A stretch of 64,000 nt of DNA from an uncultured Clostridia bacterium (GTDB lineage Bacteria; Bacillota; Clostridia; Peptostreptococcales; Anaerovoracaceae): assembly GCA_934278925.1 (NCBI GenBank), contig CAKQWJ010000001.1, positions 1-64,000 of the forward strand, given 5' to 3'. Under the pieces are notes generated by a model that made no database searches, was not told the DNA's origin, and saw only the letters and a program-made list of their open reading frames with translations. Numbering within the stretch: position 1 is the stretch's first letter; each line of letters opens with the position of its first letter. The translations under genes and the position numbers were made by a program. This document shows, one piece after another, positions 33,467-41,177 of this stretch.

Positions 33467-34104
33467 ATGCGCTTCAATCCTTTCTTTGCGGTAAAAGTAG
33501 TTTCGATCAGGCGAGACGTCTTCCGGTTCTCTCCCGCTTCTTCCACATCCAATACGCGAAAATCAATCGTTTCACCGAACAGCCGTGCCACCTTTCCCTG
33601 CATGGTTCCATCCAGAAGACTTTCCTTCGCTCCTTCTGTCAATGCGTGCACGGAATACGTTCCATCCTCCAGAATGTCCACGGTAACGGTTCCCGGTGTC
33701 AGGGTAATGGAATTAGCCAGCAGCGCCCTTGCTGCCGGATTGTCATAATTCGCCCGAAACCACACAATCTGCGGATGCAGCGATTTCTTTCCCCGATACA
33801 CATTCCAAGTAACACTAAAGGAGCTCTTGACGATTTCCTTCAAGAGCCAGAGAAAGTAAATAAGCAATCGGATGGGATTGACGTGAATGAGAAAATAATA
33901 TCGATCCGAATGGACACCCTTCATATAGAAGGACTTGAAACATAAAAAAGAAATGATGCCTGCGGTCACCACCCCGTAGATAATAAACTTCAATTCAAAG
34001 ATGCCGGACAAGATGAACCAGCCGACCAAAAGGATTACAAACAACTCAACCCAATTACAGAGCGGAGGGCTCTGATATTTCTCTTTTTCAATTTTGTTCT
34101 TCAT
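33463..34104 (-). CDS. mrpE: Mrp antiporter subunit E
   Basis: A 213-residue MrpE/MnhE subunit and the first gene of the operon. Two or three helices at the N terminus (about 20-60) are followed by VWFRANYDNPAARALLANSITLTPGTVTVDI, the family hallmark, and a C-terminal cytosolic domain somewhat longer than usual. The upstream ATG at 34131 is possible, but the ATG at 34104 has AGGAGA six bases before it. A weak -10 (TATAAT on the minus strand at 34133-34138) lies too close to serve a long leader. Confidence 0.92.
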   Translation of the reverse strand: MKNKIEKEKYQSPPLCNWVELFVILLVGWFILSGIFELKFIIYGVVTAGIISFLCFKSFYMKGVHSDRYYFLIHVNPIRLLIYFLWLLKEIVKSSFSVTWNVYRGKKSLHPQIVWFRANYDNPAARALLANSITLTPGTVTVDILEDGTYSVHALTEGAKESLLDGTMQGKVARLFGETIDFRVLDVEEAGENRKTSRLIETTFTAKKGLKRI

Positions 34105-34225
34105 AGCTTCTCCTAAAAACATACCTTTCACAATTATACATAATCTTTTGTGTTTTTACCAGTACAATTCTTGTAAATTTATGGTAATATCACGCTTTAT
34201 CATATTGACACATTATAAACATGCG

Positions 34226-34255
34226 TTTACAAATTCTTTTAAAGCGTGCTATAAT
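34226..34255 (+). promoter_or_regulatory. Promoter of the radical SAM-lexA operon
   Basis: TTTACA (34226-34231) and TATAAT (34250-34255) with an 18-base spacer; the -10 is extended (TGC before it). I found no CGAAC-N4-GTTCG LexA box in this intergenic region. Confidence 0.7.
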
Positions 34256-34292
34256 AAAACATAAAAATAATTAGAGCTTTTTAAGGGGTACC

Positions 34293-35117
34293 ATGAATAC
34301 TATGAAGAAAATTAAAGAAGGACCAACCGTCACCATGTTCGTACCGTATGACTGCAACAACAGCTGTCCATTCTGTGTGAACAAGGAAGAATATCGAAAT
34401 TCCTCCAGCTTTGATTTGGATCGCTGCTACCGCTCCCTGGATTTGCTGGACCGGATTTTCCCGCACAATGACGTTGTTTTTACCGGCGGAGAACCGCTGG
34501 CCGAGTTGGAAGCGTTGGAAGAAATTATCGCCCATGTCGGTGAGACCCACAATCTCTACATCAACACCACCCTGCCGACCAGTGAGAAACAGGACATCCA
34601 CCGCATTGCAGAGGTGCTGAATCGCCATCAGGACATGATTTCCTGCGTGAACGTATCCCGCCACCTGAAGCATTACGTTGCGGAATGCTCCGATGATATT
34701 TTCGATCTTCTGAAGGTTCGTCACCGCATCAACTGCGTAATTTTTGAGGATGCGAAGGAGCCGTCCACGAAGGAGAAGCTGCTCAAATTCCTGGACCGCT
34801 TTAACGGTCATGAAGTTCAGATTCGGGCCAACTATTCCAATCTGACGCTGGAGAACGTTTTTGAGACGGAGGGCGATGACCTGTTCGATCTTCTCTGCGA
34901 TATTGCGGAATACCAGTATCCGCTGGAGAAGGAACTCTTCCGGACCGGATTTGTCTTCCACTATAAGGACAGCCTGGTAACCTATCACAAGACCCTGCCG
35001 TTCAGCAAGATTGACGGCAAAGTGGGCGACATCATCATCCGCCAGAGCGGACTGATTTACGATGACTGGAACAACTACGGCAGCCCGATGGATATTAACG
35101 AACTGACACTGATTTAA
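34293..35117 (+). CDS. Radical SAM protein of unknown function, paired with lexA
   Basis: A 274-residue protein with the [4Fe-4S] triad C-x3-C-x2-C at C21, C25 and C28 (YDCNNSCPFC) and a following glycine-rich SAM-binding strand (VVFTGGEPLAELEALEEI). The N-terminal part is a partial TIM barrel. There is no second cysteine cluster, so it is not a SPASM or Twitch enzyme. The C-terminal half (about 180-274) matches no motif I know. It shares a promoter with lexA, 15 bases downstream, which hints at a role in DNA damage or nucleotide metabolism, but this is only context. Start ATG follows AAGGGG. Confidence 0.85.
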   Translation: MNTMKKIKEGPTVTMFVPYDCNNSCPFCVNKEEYRNSSSFDLDRCYRSLDLLDRIFPHNDVVFTGGEPLAELEALEEIIAHVGETHNLYINTTLPTSEKQDIHRIAEVLNRHQDMISCVNVSRHLKHYVAECSDDIFDLLKVRHRINCVIFEDAKEPSTKEKLLKFLDRFNGHEVQIRANYSNLTLENVFETEGDDLFDLLCDIAEYQYPLEKELFRTGFVFHYKDSLVTYHKTLPFSKIDGKVGDIIIRQSGLIYDDWNNYGSPMDINELTLI

Positions 35118-35132
35118 TGCCAGGAGGTACTG

Positions 35133-35783
35133 ATGAAAAAGTGTGAGGAAAGACAGGAAAAAATCCTGCAATACATGAAGGATACCATACGGGAACGCTG
35201 TTTTCCTCCAACCGTGCGGGAAATCTGTGCCGCATTGGATATCAAATCCACCTCTACGGTTTTCAAAGACTTGAAGGTGCTGGAGGAAAAAGGCTTGATT
35301 CGCAAAGATCCCAGCAAACCTCGGGCTTTGGTCGTGGTGGATCGGAATCCGCCGGAACCGCGAAACGGCATCCCGACTTCCATCGACGACACCAACACCA
35401 CCCTGATTCCGATTATCGGACGAGTTGCCGCCGGCACGCCGATTCTGTCGGAGCAGAATATCGATGAATACGTTCCCTTCCCCGCTCGCTTCCTGGGCAA
35501 AGGAAACAATTTCATCCTTTCCGTTCACGGCAACAGCATGATTAACAGCGGAATCAATGACGGGGATTATATCATCGTCAAGGAAGAACACGAAGCTCGA
35601 AACGGGGATATCGTGGTGGCCATGATTGAAGGGGAATTCGAGGCGGAAGCCACGGTAAAAAGATTCTATCGAGAAGACGGACACATCCGGCTCCAGCCGG
35701 AGAATGACGAGATGGAACCCATCATCGTGCCGGACTGCACCATCATCGGAAAGGTGGAAGGCGTATTCCGTTATTTGAGCTAA
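35133..35783 (+). CDS. lexA: LexA repressor
   Basis: The 216-residue SOS repressor. A winged-helix domain (about 1-70, PPTVREICAALDIKSTSTVFKDL) binds DNA. The self-cleavage site is Ala-Gly in IGRVAAGTPIL. The catalytic serine lies in SVHGNSMINSGINDGD and the lysine in EATVKRFYRE. RecA filaments trigger cleavage and derepress DNA repair genes. The family usually controls itself, but the promoter region shows no canonical box. AGGAGG precedes the ATG, and a strong terminator follows. Confidence 0.96.
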   Translation: MKKCEERQEKILQYMKDTIRERCFPPTVREICAALDIKSTSTVFKDLKVLEEKGLIRKDPSKPRALVVVDRNPPEPRNGIPTSIDDTNTTLIPIIGRVAAGTPILSEQNIDEYVPFPARFLGKGNNFILSVHGNSMINSGINDGDYIIVKEEHEARNGDIVVAMIEGEFEAEATVKRFYREDGHIRLQPENDEMEPIIVPDCTIIGKVEGVFRYLS

Positions 35784-35821
35784 CCCGGAATACACGCATT
35801 GTCGGAAACTGCAGACATATT

Positions 35822-35859
35822 AAAAATGGACTTTTGAACCATCAAAAGTCCATTTTTTT
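35822..35859. terminator. Bidirectional terminator between lexA and the uracil permease
   Basis: A 16-bp perfect stem (35822-35837 with 35842-35857) around a 4-base loop. A-rich and T-rich flanks let it work in both directions for the two convergent genes. Confidence 0.9.
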
Positions 35860-35881
35860 ATTCTTTTTATGAATTCATTCT

Positions 35882-37150
35882 CTATTCGTAATCGTTGGTC
35901 AATTTGAACCGGTCCAGAACGTAGAACGTCAATCCCAGTGCCATTCCCACCAATGCGGCCAGGCTCATGCCCTGCAGCGTGGCGGAGCCGATTTTGATAT
36001 AGGCGCCGGAAAGGCCGGTGACGAAAATAACCGAAGTCATGGCGAGGTTCCGGGCTTTGGAGTAATCCACCTTTGCATCCACCATCAGACGGATACCGGA
36101 TGCACCGATCATTCCGTACAGCAGGAAGCTGACGCCGCCCATTACCGGCGCCGGGATGGTTTCAATCAGACCGGAAGCCTTTCCGATAAAGGAAAGGAAG
36201 ATGGAAAACACTGCCGCGCCGCCGATGACCCATACGCTGTATACCTTTGTGATGGCCATGACACCGATGTTCTCACCGTAAGTGGTGGTCGGCACGGACC
36301 CGCAGAAACCGGAAAGCGTGGTGGACAAGCCGTCTGCAAACAGAGAGCGGTGCAGTCCCGGATCCTTCAAAAGGTCTTTATCGATGATTTCCGATGTCAC
36401 CACCTGATGGCCGATGTGTTCCGAAATCACCACCAGCGATGCGGGGATGATGACCAGAATGGCTTGCAGGCTGAATTTCGGTGCGGTGAAATTCGGCATG
36501 GCTACCCAGGACTGGGTTTGAAGCGGAGTGAAATCCACAATACCCAGAAGAAGCGCCACAATATAACCGATGATGATGGCAATCAGAATGGCGATTGCCG
36601 ATGCGAATCCGCGATACAACACCTGGCCGATAATGGCAAATGCCAATGTTACCAGGAAGACGATGACCAGATGGGGATCGATGTGGTCGTATCCCTCGGA
36701 TTTAACGATGCCGCCGTTGGACGCCGCATTGCTCGCCAGTTCCAGTCCGATCAGCGCCACCACCGGACCCATGGCTGCCGGTGGAAGGATGACATCAATC
36801 CAATCCACCCCTACGTACTTGATGATAATCGCCACCGCCATGAAGATAATGCCGGTAACGATAAATCCGCCTAGCGCGTATTCGTACCCCATCTTATTGA
36901 TGACAATCAGTGCCGGGGAGATAAAGGCAAAACTGGATCCCAGATATGCCGGTGCCTTCCCTTTAGTAATCAGAATAAACAGCAAGGTGCCGATGCCGTT
37001 CATGAGAAGCGCAATGGCCGGACTGATTCCCAGGATATACGGAACCAAAACCGATGCACTGAACATGGCAAAGGTATGCTGAATACTTAACGGAATTCCC
37101 ATCCGAAGCGGAACCTTCTCGTTCACTTGAATAATTCTTCTGTCGCTCAT
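35882..37150 (-). CDS. uraA: Uracil permease (NCS2 family)
   Basis: A 422-residue, 14-helix nucleobase:proton symporter. It shows QHTFAMFSASVLVPYILG, the glycine-rich GKAPAYLGSSFAFISPAL, the helix-8 glutamate in VVISEHIGHQVV and the helix-10 glutamate in GSVPTTTYGENIGVMA. Glutamates at both places plus SEHIGH are typical of UraA-type uracil carriers rather than xanthine/urate ones. It is a single gene with a leader of about 40 bases. I found no PyrR or purine riboswitch motif upstream. Confidence 0.92.
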   Translation of the reverse strand: MSDRRIIQVNEKVPLRMGIPLSIQHTFAMFSASVLVPYILGISPAIALLMNGIGTLLFILITKGKAPAYLGSSFAFISPALIVINKMGYEYALGGFIVTGIIFMAVAIIIKYVGVDWIDVILPPAAMGPVVALIGLELASNAASNGGIVKSEGYDHIDPHLVIVFLVTLAFAIIGQVLYRGFASAIAILIAIIIGYIVALLLGIVDFTPLQTQSWVAMPNFTAPKFSLQAILVIIPASLVVISEHIGHQVVTSEIIDKDLLKDPGLHRSLFADGLSTTLSGFCGSVPTTTYGENIGVMAITKVYSVWVIGGAAVFSIFLSFIGKASGLIETIPAPVMGGVSFLLYGMIGASGIRLMVDAKVDYSKARNLAMTSVIFVTGLSGAYIKIGSATLQGMSLAALVGMALGLTFYVLDRFKLTNDYE

Positions 37151-37316
37151 CGTTTCTCCTAATCATATAATCTCTCATAACATATTTCCGCTATTTATTA
37201 TACATGCACCGGAACGAATTTCCTACACTTAAATCCGGTCATCCAATATATAATTGAATTGGGCAAATGTGATGATTTTTTCACCTGAAATTGCGGCCTA
37301 AAAAGCCGCGAAACCA

Positions 37317-37345
37317 TTGATAAATAAGGGTAAACACGGTATAAT
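37317..37345 (+). promoter_or_regulatory. Promoter of the IclR-family gene
   Basis: TTGATA (37317-37322) and TATAAT (37340-37345) with a 17-base spacer, about 57 bases before the ATG. A small GCGGC/GCCGC hairpin lies just upstream. Confidence 0.8.
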
Positions 37346-37402
37346 AATAGCGTGATTTTGTGTGTAAATACTGCGGACATCGCGGTAGAACAGAGGTAGA
37401 TT

Positions 37403-38197
37403 ATGAAAGAAAAAAAGGAAAAAGAATCCGCCAAATCCGTCATCATCAATTCGGTGGATCGAAGCATTGACATCTTGGAATATCTCTTTCGTCAGGGAAA
37501 CGACACATCTATTTCCCAGATCAGCAAAGATTTAGACATATATAAAAGTACCGTATTTCGCACTTTGGCTACATTGGAGAATCGAGGATACGTGGTTCAA
37601 GATAAGAATTCCGACCAGTATTCCATCGGTCCGAAGTTGTATGCCTACAGCGCCCTTCCCCACAACGATATCATCACCGAGAGCGTGCGGCCGCTGCTGC
37701 AGGAACTCAGCGATGCCTATGGGGAATGCGTTACATACGGAATACTGGAACAGGAATGGAACGGGATGTATGCAAACGTTCCCCTCATCACCCTTGAATC
37801 CACCCACAACCTGGGTCTTTCACGGAAAATCTCCAACCAGACGGAATGCTACTGTGCCTCTCTCGGAAAGTGCCTCCTGGCCTTTTCAAAGGATGTGAAT
37901 ATGGATGTGTATAAGGATGCGGAATTCACTCCGTTTACGGAACATACCATCACCAATTACGAGGATTTAATGAAGGAACTGGAAAAAGTTCGATATCAGG
38001 GATATGCGGTGGATGCGGAAGAACGAGAAATCGGTCTCTACTGTCTGGGCGTCCCGGTGCTGAACGGTCACGGTCACGCCGTTGCGGCCATCAGCATTTC
38101 CGGTCCGAAAGCCAGAGTCAAGGGAGAGCATTTTGAAGAAAAAATTACATTGATGAAAGAAATCAGTGCCCGGATTACTCGCGAGGTATTCCTGTAG
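37403..38197 (+). CDS. IclR-family transcriptional regulator
   Basis: A 264-residue regulator. A basic N-terminal arm leads into a winged helix-turn-helix (about 20-75: TSISQISKDLDIYKSTVFRTLATLENRGYV). The C-terminal effector domain has ITESVRPLLQELSDAYGECVTYGI and the late CLGVPVLNGHGHAVAAISISGP motif that binds small acids. It faces the 2-oxoacid oxidoreductase operon head-on and is the only regulator in the fermentation cluster, so it is the best candidate for binding the inverted repeats at 40991, 42670 and 46757. The ligand may be an amino-acid-derived oxoacid; that is inference. Confidence 0.92.
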   Translation: MKEKKEKESAKSVIINSVDRSIDILEYLFRQGNDTSISQISKDLDIYKSTVFRTLATLENRGYVVQDKNSDQYSIGPKLYAYSALPHNDIITESVRPLLQELSDAYGECVTYGILEQEWNGMYANVPLITLESTHNLGLSRKISNQTECYCASLGKCLLAFSKDVNMDVYKDAEFTPFTEHTITNYEDLMKELEKVRYQGYAVDAEEREIGLYCLGVPVLNGHGHAVAAISISGPKARVKGEHFEEKITLMKEISARITREVFL

Positions 38198-38206
38198 TCC
38201 ATTGGC

Positions 38207-38233
38207 GGCGCCGGAAACGACGGCGCCTTTTTC
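38207..38233 (+). terminator. Terminator of the IclR-family gene
   Basis: GGCGCCG (38207-38213) and CGGCGCC (38221-38227) around a 7-base loop, followed by five T residues. Confidence 0.85.
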
Positions 38234-38255
38234 TTTGCAAAAAAGCACGATAATA

Positions 38256-38282
38256 GGGTAGGAATCATCGCGACTCCTACCC
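38256..38282 (-). terminator. Possible terminator of the 2-oxoacid oxidoreductase operon
   Basis: GGGTAGGA (38256-38263) and TCCTACCC (38275-38282) form an 8-bp stem about 48 bases past the gamma subunit stop. The T run on the minus strand is interrupted. Confidence 0.5.
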
Positions 38283-38329
38283 TTTTACCGTTAAAACACT
38301 ATTTCAAAACACTTCAGTGAAGCATTCCG

Positions 38330-38884
38330 TTAAGCATTCTTTCCGGCAGCCAGCATTTTCTTGTTTCCTTCGTTGAACTTACCCTTTCCATGGGATTCAA
38401 AGTATTTGCACATGGATGCTTCGAACTCGTCATAAGTGAACAGGCCGGATTCGGAAGCCAGTTTACCCAGAAGAACCAGGTTGGCATTTCCGCCTCTTCC
38501 CTGCTCCGTTGCGATATCCGTTGCCGGAATCTCAACGACGCGAACGTCTTCACGACGCTTTACGTCCTGATCCAGAGCGTTCTTATTGATATACATTACG
38601 CCATCCTTCGGCATCGCTGCTTCGTATCTTTCTACCGAAGCCTCTACCACCGGACCGTCGTTCTTCATCAGGAATACGATATCCGGATGATCCGCATACG
38701 GAGAAGCGATCTTCTCATCACTGATAATTACGTTACATTCGGAATATCCTCCACGCATTTCATTTCCGTATTTGCAGGTCCAGGTGCACTGCAGGTTCTT
38801 GTCTACAGCTGCTTCCATAAGGAGTTTACCAACTGTCAGGACACCCTGTCCGCCCAGTCCTACGCAGATAATACGTCTAACCAT
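38330..38884 (-). CDS. 2-oxoacid:ferredoxin oxidoreductase, gamma subunit
   Basis: A 184-residue subunit with the nucleotide-like loop ICVGLGGQGVLTVGKLL at its N terminus, and the CoA-handling region YGNEMRGGYSECNVIISDEKI. It pairs with alpha and beta subunits to oxidise a 2-oxoacid to acyl-CoA, CO2 and reduced ferredoxin. A longer frame begins at 38911, but the ATG at 38884 has AGGAGG at 8 bases and starts the family phrase. It is the last gene of the four-gene operon. Confidence 0.93.
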   Translation of the reverse strand: MVRRIICVGLGGQGVLTVGKLLMEAAVDKNLQCTWTCKYGNEMRGGYSECNVIISDEKIASPYADHPDIVFLMKNDGPVVEASVERYEAAMPKDGVMYINKNALDQDVKRREDVRVVEIPATDIATEQGRGGNANLVLLGKLASESGLFTYDEFEASMCKYFESHGKGKFNEGNKKMLAAGKNA

Positions 38885-38900
38885 CTTTTGTTCCTCCTTC

Positions 38901-39626
38901 TTATCTGTCAATTACTTCGCCAAGTTCATATACCTTGGAAACCACTTCATCGATGTGCTTCATGGAATCTACCGGTGACATGTGCCAGTTTGTCGGGCAT
39001 GGTACCAGTACTTCTACCAAGGAGAAACCTTTTCCGGCCTGCTGTTTCTCAATTGCTTTCCGAACCGCCTTCTTGGTACGGTTGATGTTTGCCGGACTGG
39101 TCACGGATGTACGAGCCAGATAAGCGATATCCATGCCCTTCATCAGTTTGAATACATCGGTATTCTCACCGTTATCAACGAAGTTTCTTCCGGCCGGTGT
39201 AGATGCAGTCTTCTGACCGATCATTGTGGTCGGAGCCAGCTGTCCGCCGGTCATGCCGAATACGGTGTTGTTCATTACGAACATGGTTACGTTCTCGTTT
39301 CTCAGCGCTGCGGATGTGGTCTCTCCCAGACCGATCGCATACGCGCCGCCGTCACCGGCGATGGTGAGGATATTTTTGTCCGGACGAACTCTCTTCATCG
39401 CGGTGAGTGCCGCACCCATCTTTCCGTGCGGCGGAACGATGGCATCCACGTTCATCCAGAACTGGAACTGGTGGTTACAACCGATATCGGAGCAAATGAT
39501 GGTGTCGCTTACGATGTCCATCTCCTCCAGAACTTCTGCAAGAATTCTGTTGAAGATTCCGTGGCCGCATCCGCCGCAGAAACGGCTCTCATCATAAAAT
39601 AACTCAGGTGCTTTCTTTGTAGCCAT
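38901..39626 (-). CDS. 2-oxoacid:ferredoxin oxidoreductase, beta (TPP-binding) subunit
   Basis: A 241-residue thiamine-diphosphate subunit. FCGGCGHG gives two of the cysteines used for a [4Fe-4S] cluster, with a further one in CSDIGCNHQ. The TPP motif is AGDGGAYAIGLGETT ... FVMNNTVFGMTGGQ. The short beta and four separate genes are typical of ketoisovalerate or oxoglutarate ferredoxin oxidoreductases rather than pyruvate ones. Its ATG overlaps the alpha stop (TAATG). Which 2-oxoacid is used cannot be decided here, but butyrate kinase and the aminotransferase nearby favour branched-chain acids. Confidence 0.94.
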   Translation of the reverse strand: MATKKAPELFYDESRFCGGCGHGIFNRILAEVLEEMDIVSDTIICSDIGCNHQFQFWMNVDAIVPPHGKMGAALTAMKRVRPDKNILTIAGDGGAYAIGLGETTSAALRNENVTMFVMNNTVFGMTGGQLAPTTMIGQKTASTPAGRNFVDNGENTDVFKLMKGMDIAYLARTSVTSPANINRTKKAVRKAIEKQQAGKGFSLVEVLVPCPTNWHMSPVDSMKHIDEVVSKVYELGEVIDR

Positions 39627-40702
39627 TAGTATACCTCCTCTTCGTCCTTGCCTTCGAAGACTTCTTTCGCAAACGCCATAACCTCGTCTACGGTATGGAT
39701 TCTCGGTTCGTCTACTGTCATGGCATATGTATTGAACTTTCCTTTAGTATGAATAATTACATCCTCACGCATCTGTCCCATCATGTTCACTTCGACCGTT
39801 ACGATACCCTTGCAGGTTTCCGGAATCTCGTCGAACGCCTTAGTTGGGAACGGCCACAGAGTAATCGGACGAATCAGGCCCAGCTTGAAGCCTTCTGCTC
39901 TCGCTCTGGTAACCGCTTCCTGTGCTACTCTGGAGGAAATACCGTATGCAACCAGTACAACATCGGCATCCTCAACCTGGAAGCTTTCCCATCTCTGCTC
40001 TTCTTCCGAGATCTTTCTCATCTTTGCCAGGTATTTGTGGTTCCATTCCTGAACCGGTTCGAAGTAAGTTACGTCGGTTGCAACCTTGTGGTCCTCGCCC
40101 GGCTTCACACCGCTGATGGTCCAATCCAGGTCGTCCAGACCGTATTCCTTCATTTCCGGAAGAACAACCGGCTCCATCATCTGACCGATAGTACCATCGG
40201 ACAGCAGGCATACCGGGTGACGATACTTCTCTGCCAACTCAAATGCTTCATAAGCCATATCACAAGATTCCTGAACGGAGTTCGGTGCCAGTACGATCAG
40301 GTGGTAGTCACCGTTTCCACCGCACTTTACTGCCTGCCAGTAGTTATCCTGACCTGCAGAAATGAAACCATCACCAATTCCGAAACGCTGAACGCATGCT
40401 ACTACGCATGGGATTTCAGCGGATACCCAGTAAGCGATTCCTTCCTGATACAGGGAGAATCCCGGACCGGAAGTGGAAGTGAAAGCGCGGGAGCCCAGGC
40501 AGCGAGCTGCAAAGGTCATATTAACACTTTCGATTTCAGAAGCACCCTGAATGAATACTCCGCCTACTTCCTTCTGTCTCCAAGACATCCACTGCAGAAT
40601 TTCAGACTGTGGAGTAATCGGATATCCCGCATAAAAACGACAACCGCCACGGATGGCACCTTCTGCCATCGCCTCGTTGCCCTTCATGATTCTTTTTTCC
40701 AT
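39626..40702 (-). CDS. 2-oxoacid:ferredoxin oxidoreductase, alpha subunit
   Basis: A 358-residue subunit with the pyrimidine-binding TPP domain and the domain II (transketolase-C-like) fold. KGNEAMAEGAIRGGCRFYAGYPITPQSEI is the conserved N terminus. TSGPGFSLYQEGIAYW follows, and the C-terminal RAEGFKLGLIRPITLWPFP block ends the family core. The ATG has GGAGG upstream. It lies 22 bases after the ferredoxin-like delta subunit gene. The usual catalytic residues cannot be checked fully without an alignment. Confidence 0.95.
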   Translation of the reverse strand: MEKRIMKGNEAMAEGAIRGGCRFYAGYPITPQSEILQWMSWRQKEVGGVFIQGASEIESVNMTFAARCLGSRAFTSTSGPGFSLYQEGIAYWVSAEIPCVVACVQRFGIGDGFISAGQDNYWQAVKCGGNGDYHLIVLAPNSVQESCDMAYEAFELAEKYRHPVCLLSDGTIGQMMEPVVLPEMKEYGLDDLDWTISGVKPGEDHKVATDVTYFEPVQEWNHKYLAKMRKISEEEQRWESFQVEDADVVLVAYGISSRVAQEAVTRARAEGFKLGLIRPITLWPFPTKAFDEIPETCKGIVTVEVNMMGQMREDVIIHTKGKFNTYAMTVDEPRIHTVDEVMAFAKEVFEGKDEEEVY

Positions 40703-40724
40703 AATGTCGTATCCTCCTTACAAC

Positions 40725-40922
40725 CTATAAAATTTCGAAAACCAGATCCGGGCACATGGTGTAGCAGCATCCACACTGTACGCACTTCTCCGAATCCACC
40801 TGCGGTACCAGATAACCCTTTGCGTTCACCTCCGATGATACGCTCAAAGCACCAGGCTTGCAGTTGGCAATGCAAAGATAACAACCCTTGCAATGTTCAA
40901 CGTTCAACTTGATTTTCTCCAT
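40725..40922 (-). CDS. 2-oxoacid:ferredoxin oxidoreductase, delta (ferredoxin) subunit
   Basis: A 65-residue 2[4Fe-4S] ferredoxin-like subunit. The motifs are CKGCYLCIANCKP and CVQCGCCYTMCPD, so all eight cluster cysteines are present, and it passes electrons out of the enzyme. A longer frame starts at 41048 but would include promoter and operator; the ATG at 40922 follows AAGGA. It is the first gene of the delta-alpha-beta-gamma operon. Confidence 0.95.
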   Translation of the reverse strand: MEKIKLNVEHCKGCYLCIANCKPGALSVSSEVNAKGYLVPQVDSEKCVQCGCCYTMCPDLVFEIL

Positions 40923-40990
40923 GATCAGAACCGTCCTTTCCAACAATTTTCGCGTTCTTAAAGAAATATCCTTTTTAATCTGTTCCACTC

Positions 40991-41009
40991 TATAGAACGA
41001 TGTTCTATA
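40991..41009. promoter_or_regulatory. Operator palindrome at the oxidoreductase promoter
   Basis: TATAGAAC-GAT-GTTCTATA is a perfect 8+3+8 inverted repeat placed 10 bases downstream of the -10 box, over the expected transcription start. This position suits a repressor. Its GAAC-N3-GTTC core recurs at 42670-42684 and, less perfectly, at 46757-46770. Confidence 0.7.
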
Positions 41010-41018
41010 ATTTATCTT

Positions 41019-41048
41019 ATTATAGCATCTCCACCAAACCCGCGTCAA
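41019..41048 (-). promoter_or_regulatory. Promoter of the 2-oxoacid oxidoreductase operon
   Basis: Minus-strand TTGACG (41043-41048) and TATAAT (41019-41024) with an 18-base spacer. Confidence 0.75.
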
Positions 41049-41113
41049 CCGGTAGCGCGATTTTTCCTATTTTTCTTTTATCCCTATCTCATCGCACCAT
41101 GAATCCACCGACT

Positions 41114-41159
41114 GAAAAAGGACAGATGTCCTGCGCCTATAAAGCGAAAACATCTGCCC
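41114..41159 (-). terminator. Terminator of nhaC
   Basis: GGACAGATGT (41120-41129) pairs with ACATCTGCCC (41150-41159) with one G-T pair. The loop is 20 bases, and TTTTTC follows on the minus strand. Confidence 0.75.
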
Positions 41160-41177
41160 TCGTCTATGCCATGCCGA

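Noticed and set aside
34281..35795. A 504-codon minus-strand open frame
   Set aside because: It runs antisense through the radical SAM gene, the gap and lexA, so it is a shadow of real genes.
40991..41009. LexA box at the oxidoreductase promoter
   Set aside because: The GAAC/GTTC arms are separated by 3 bases, whereas Gram-positive LexA boxes have 4; the gene context is metabolic.
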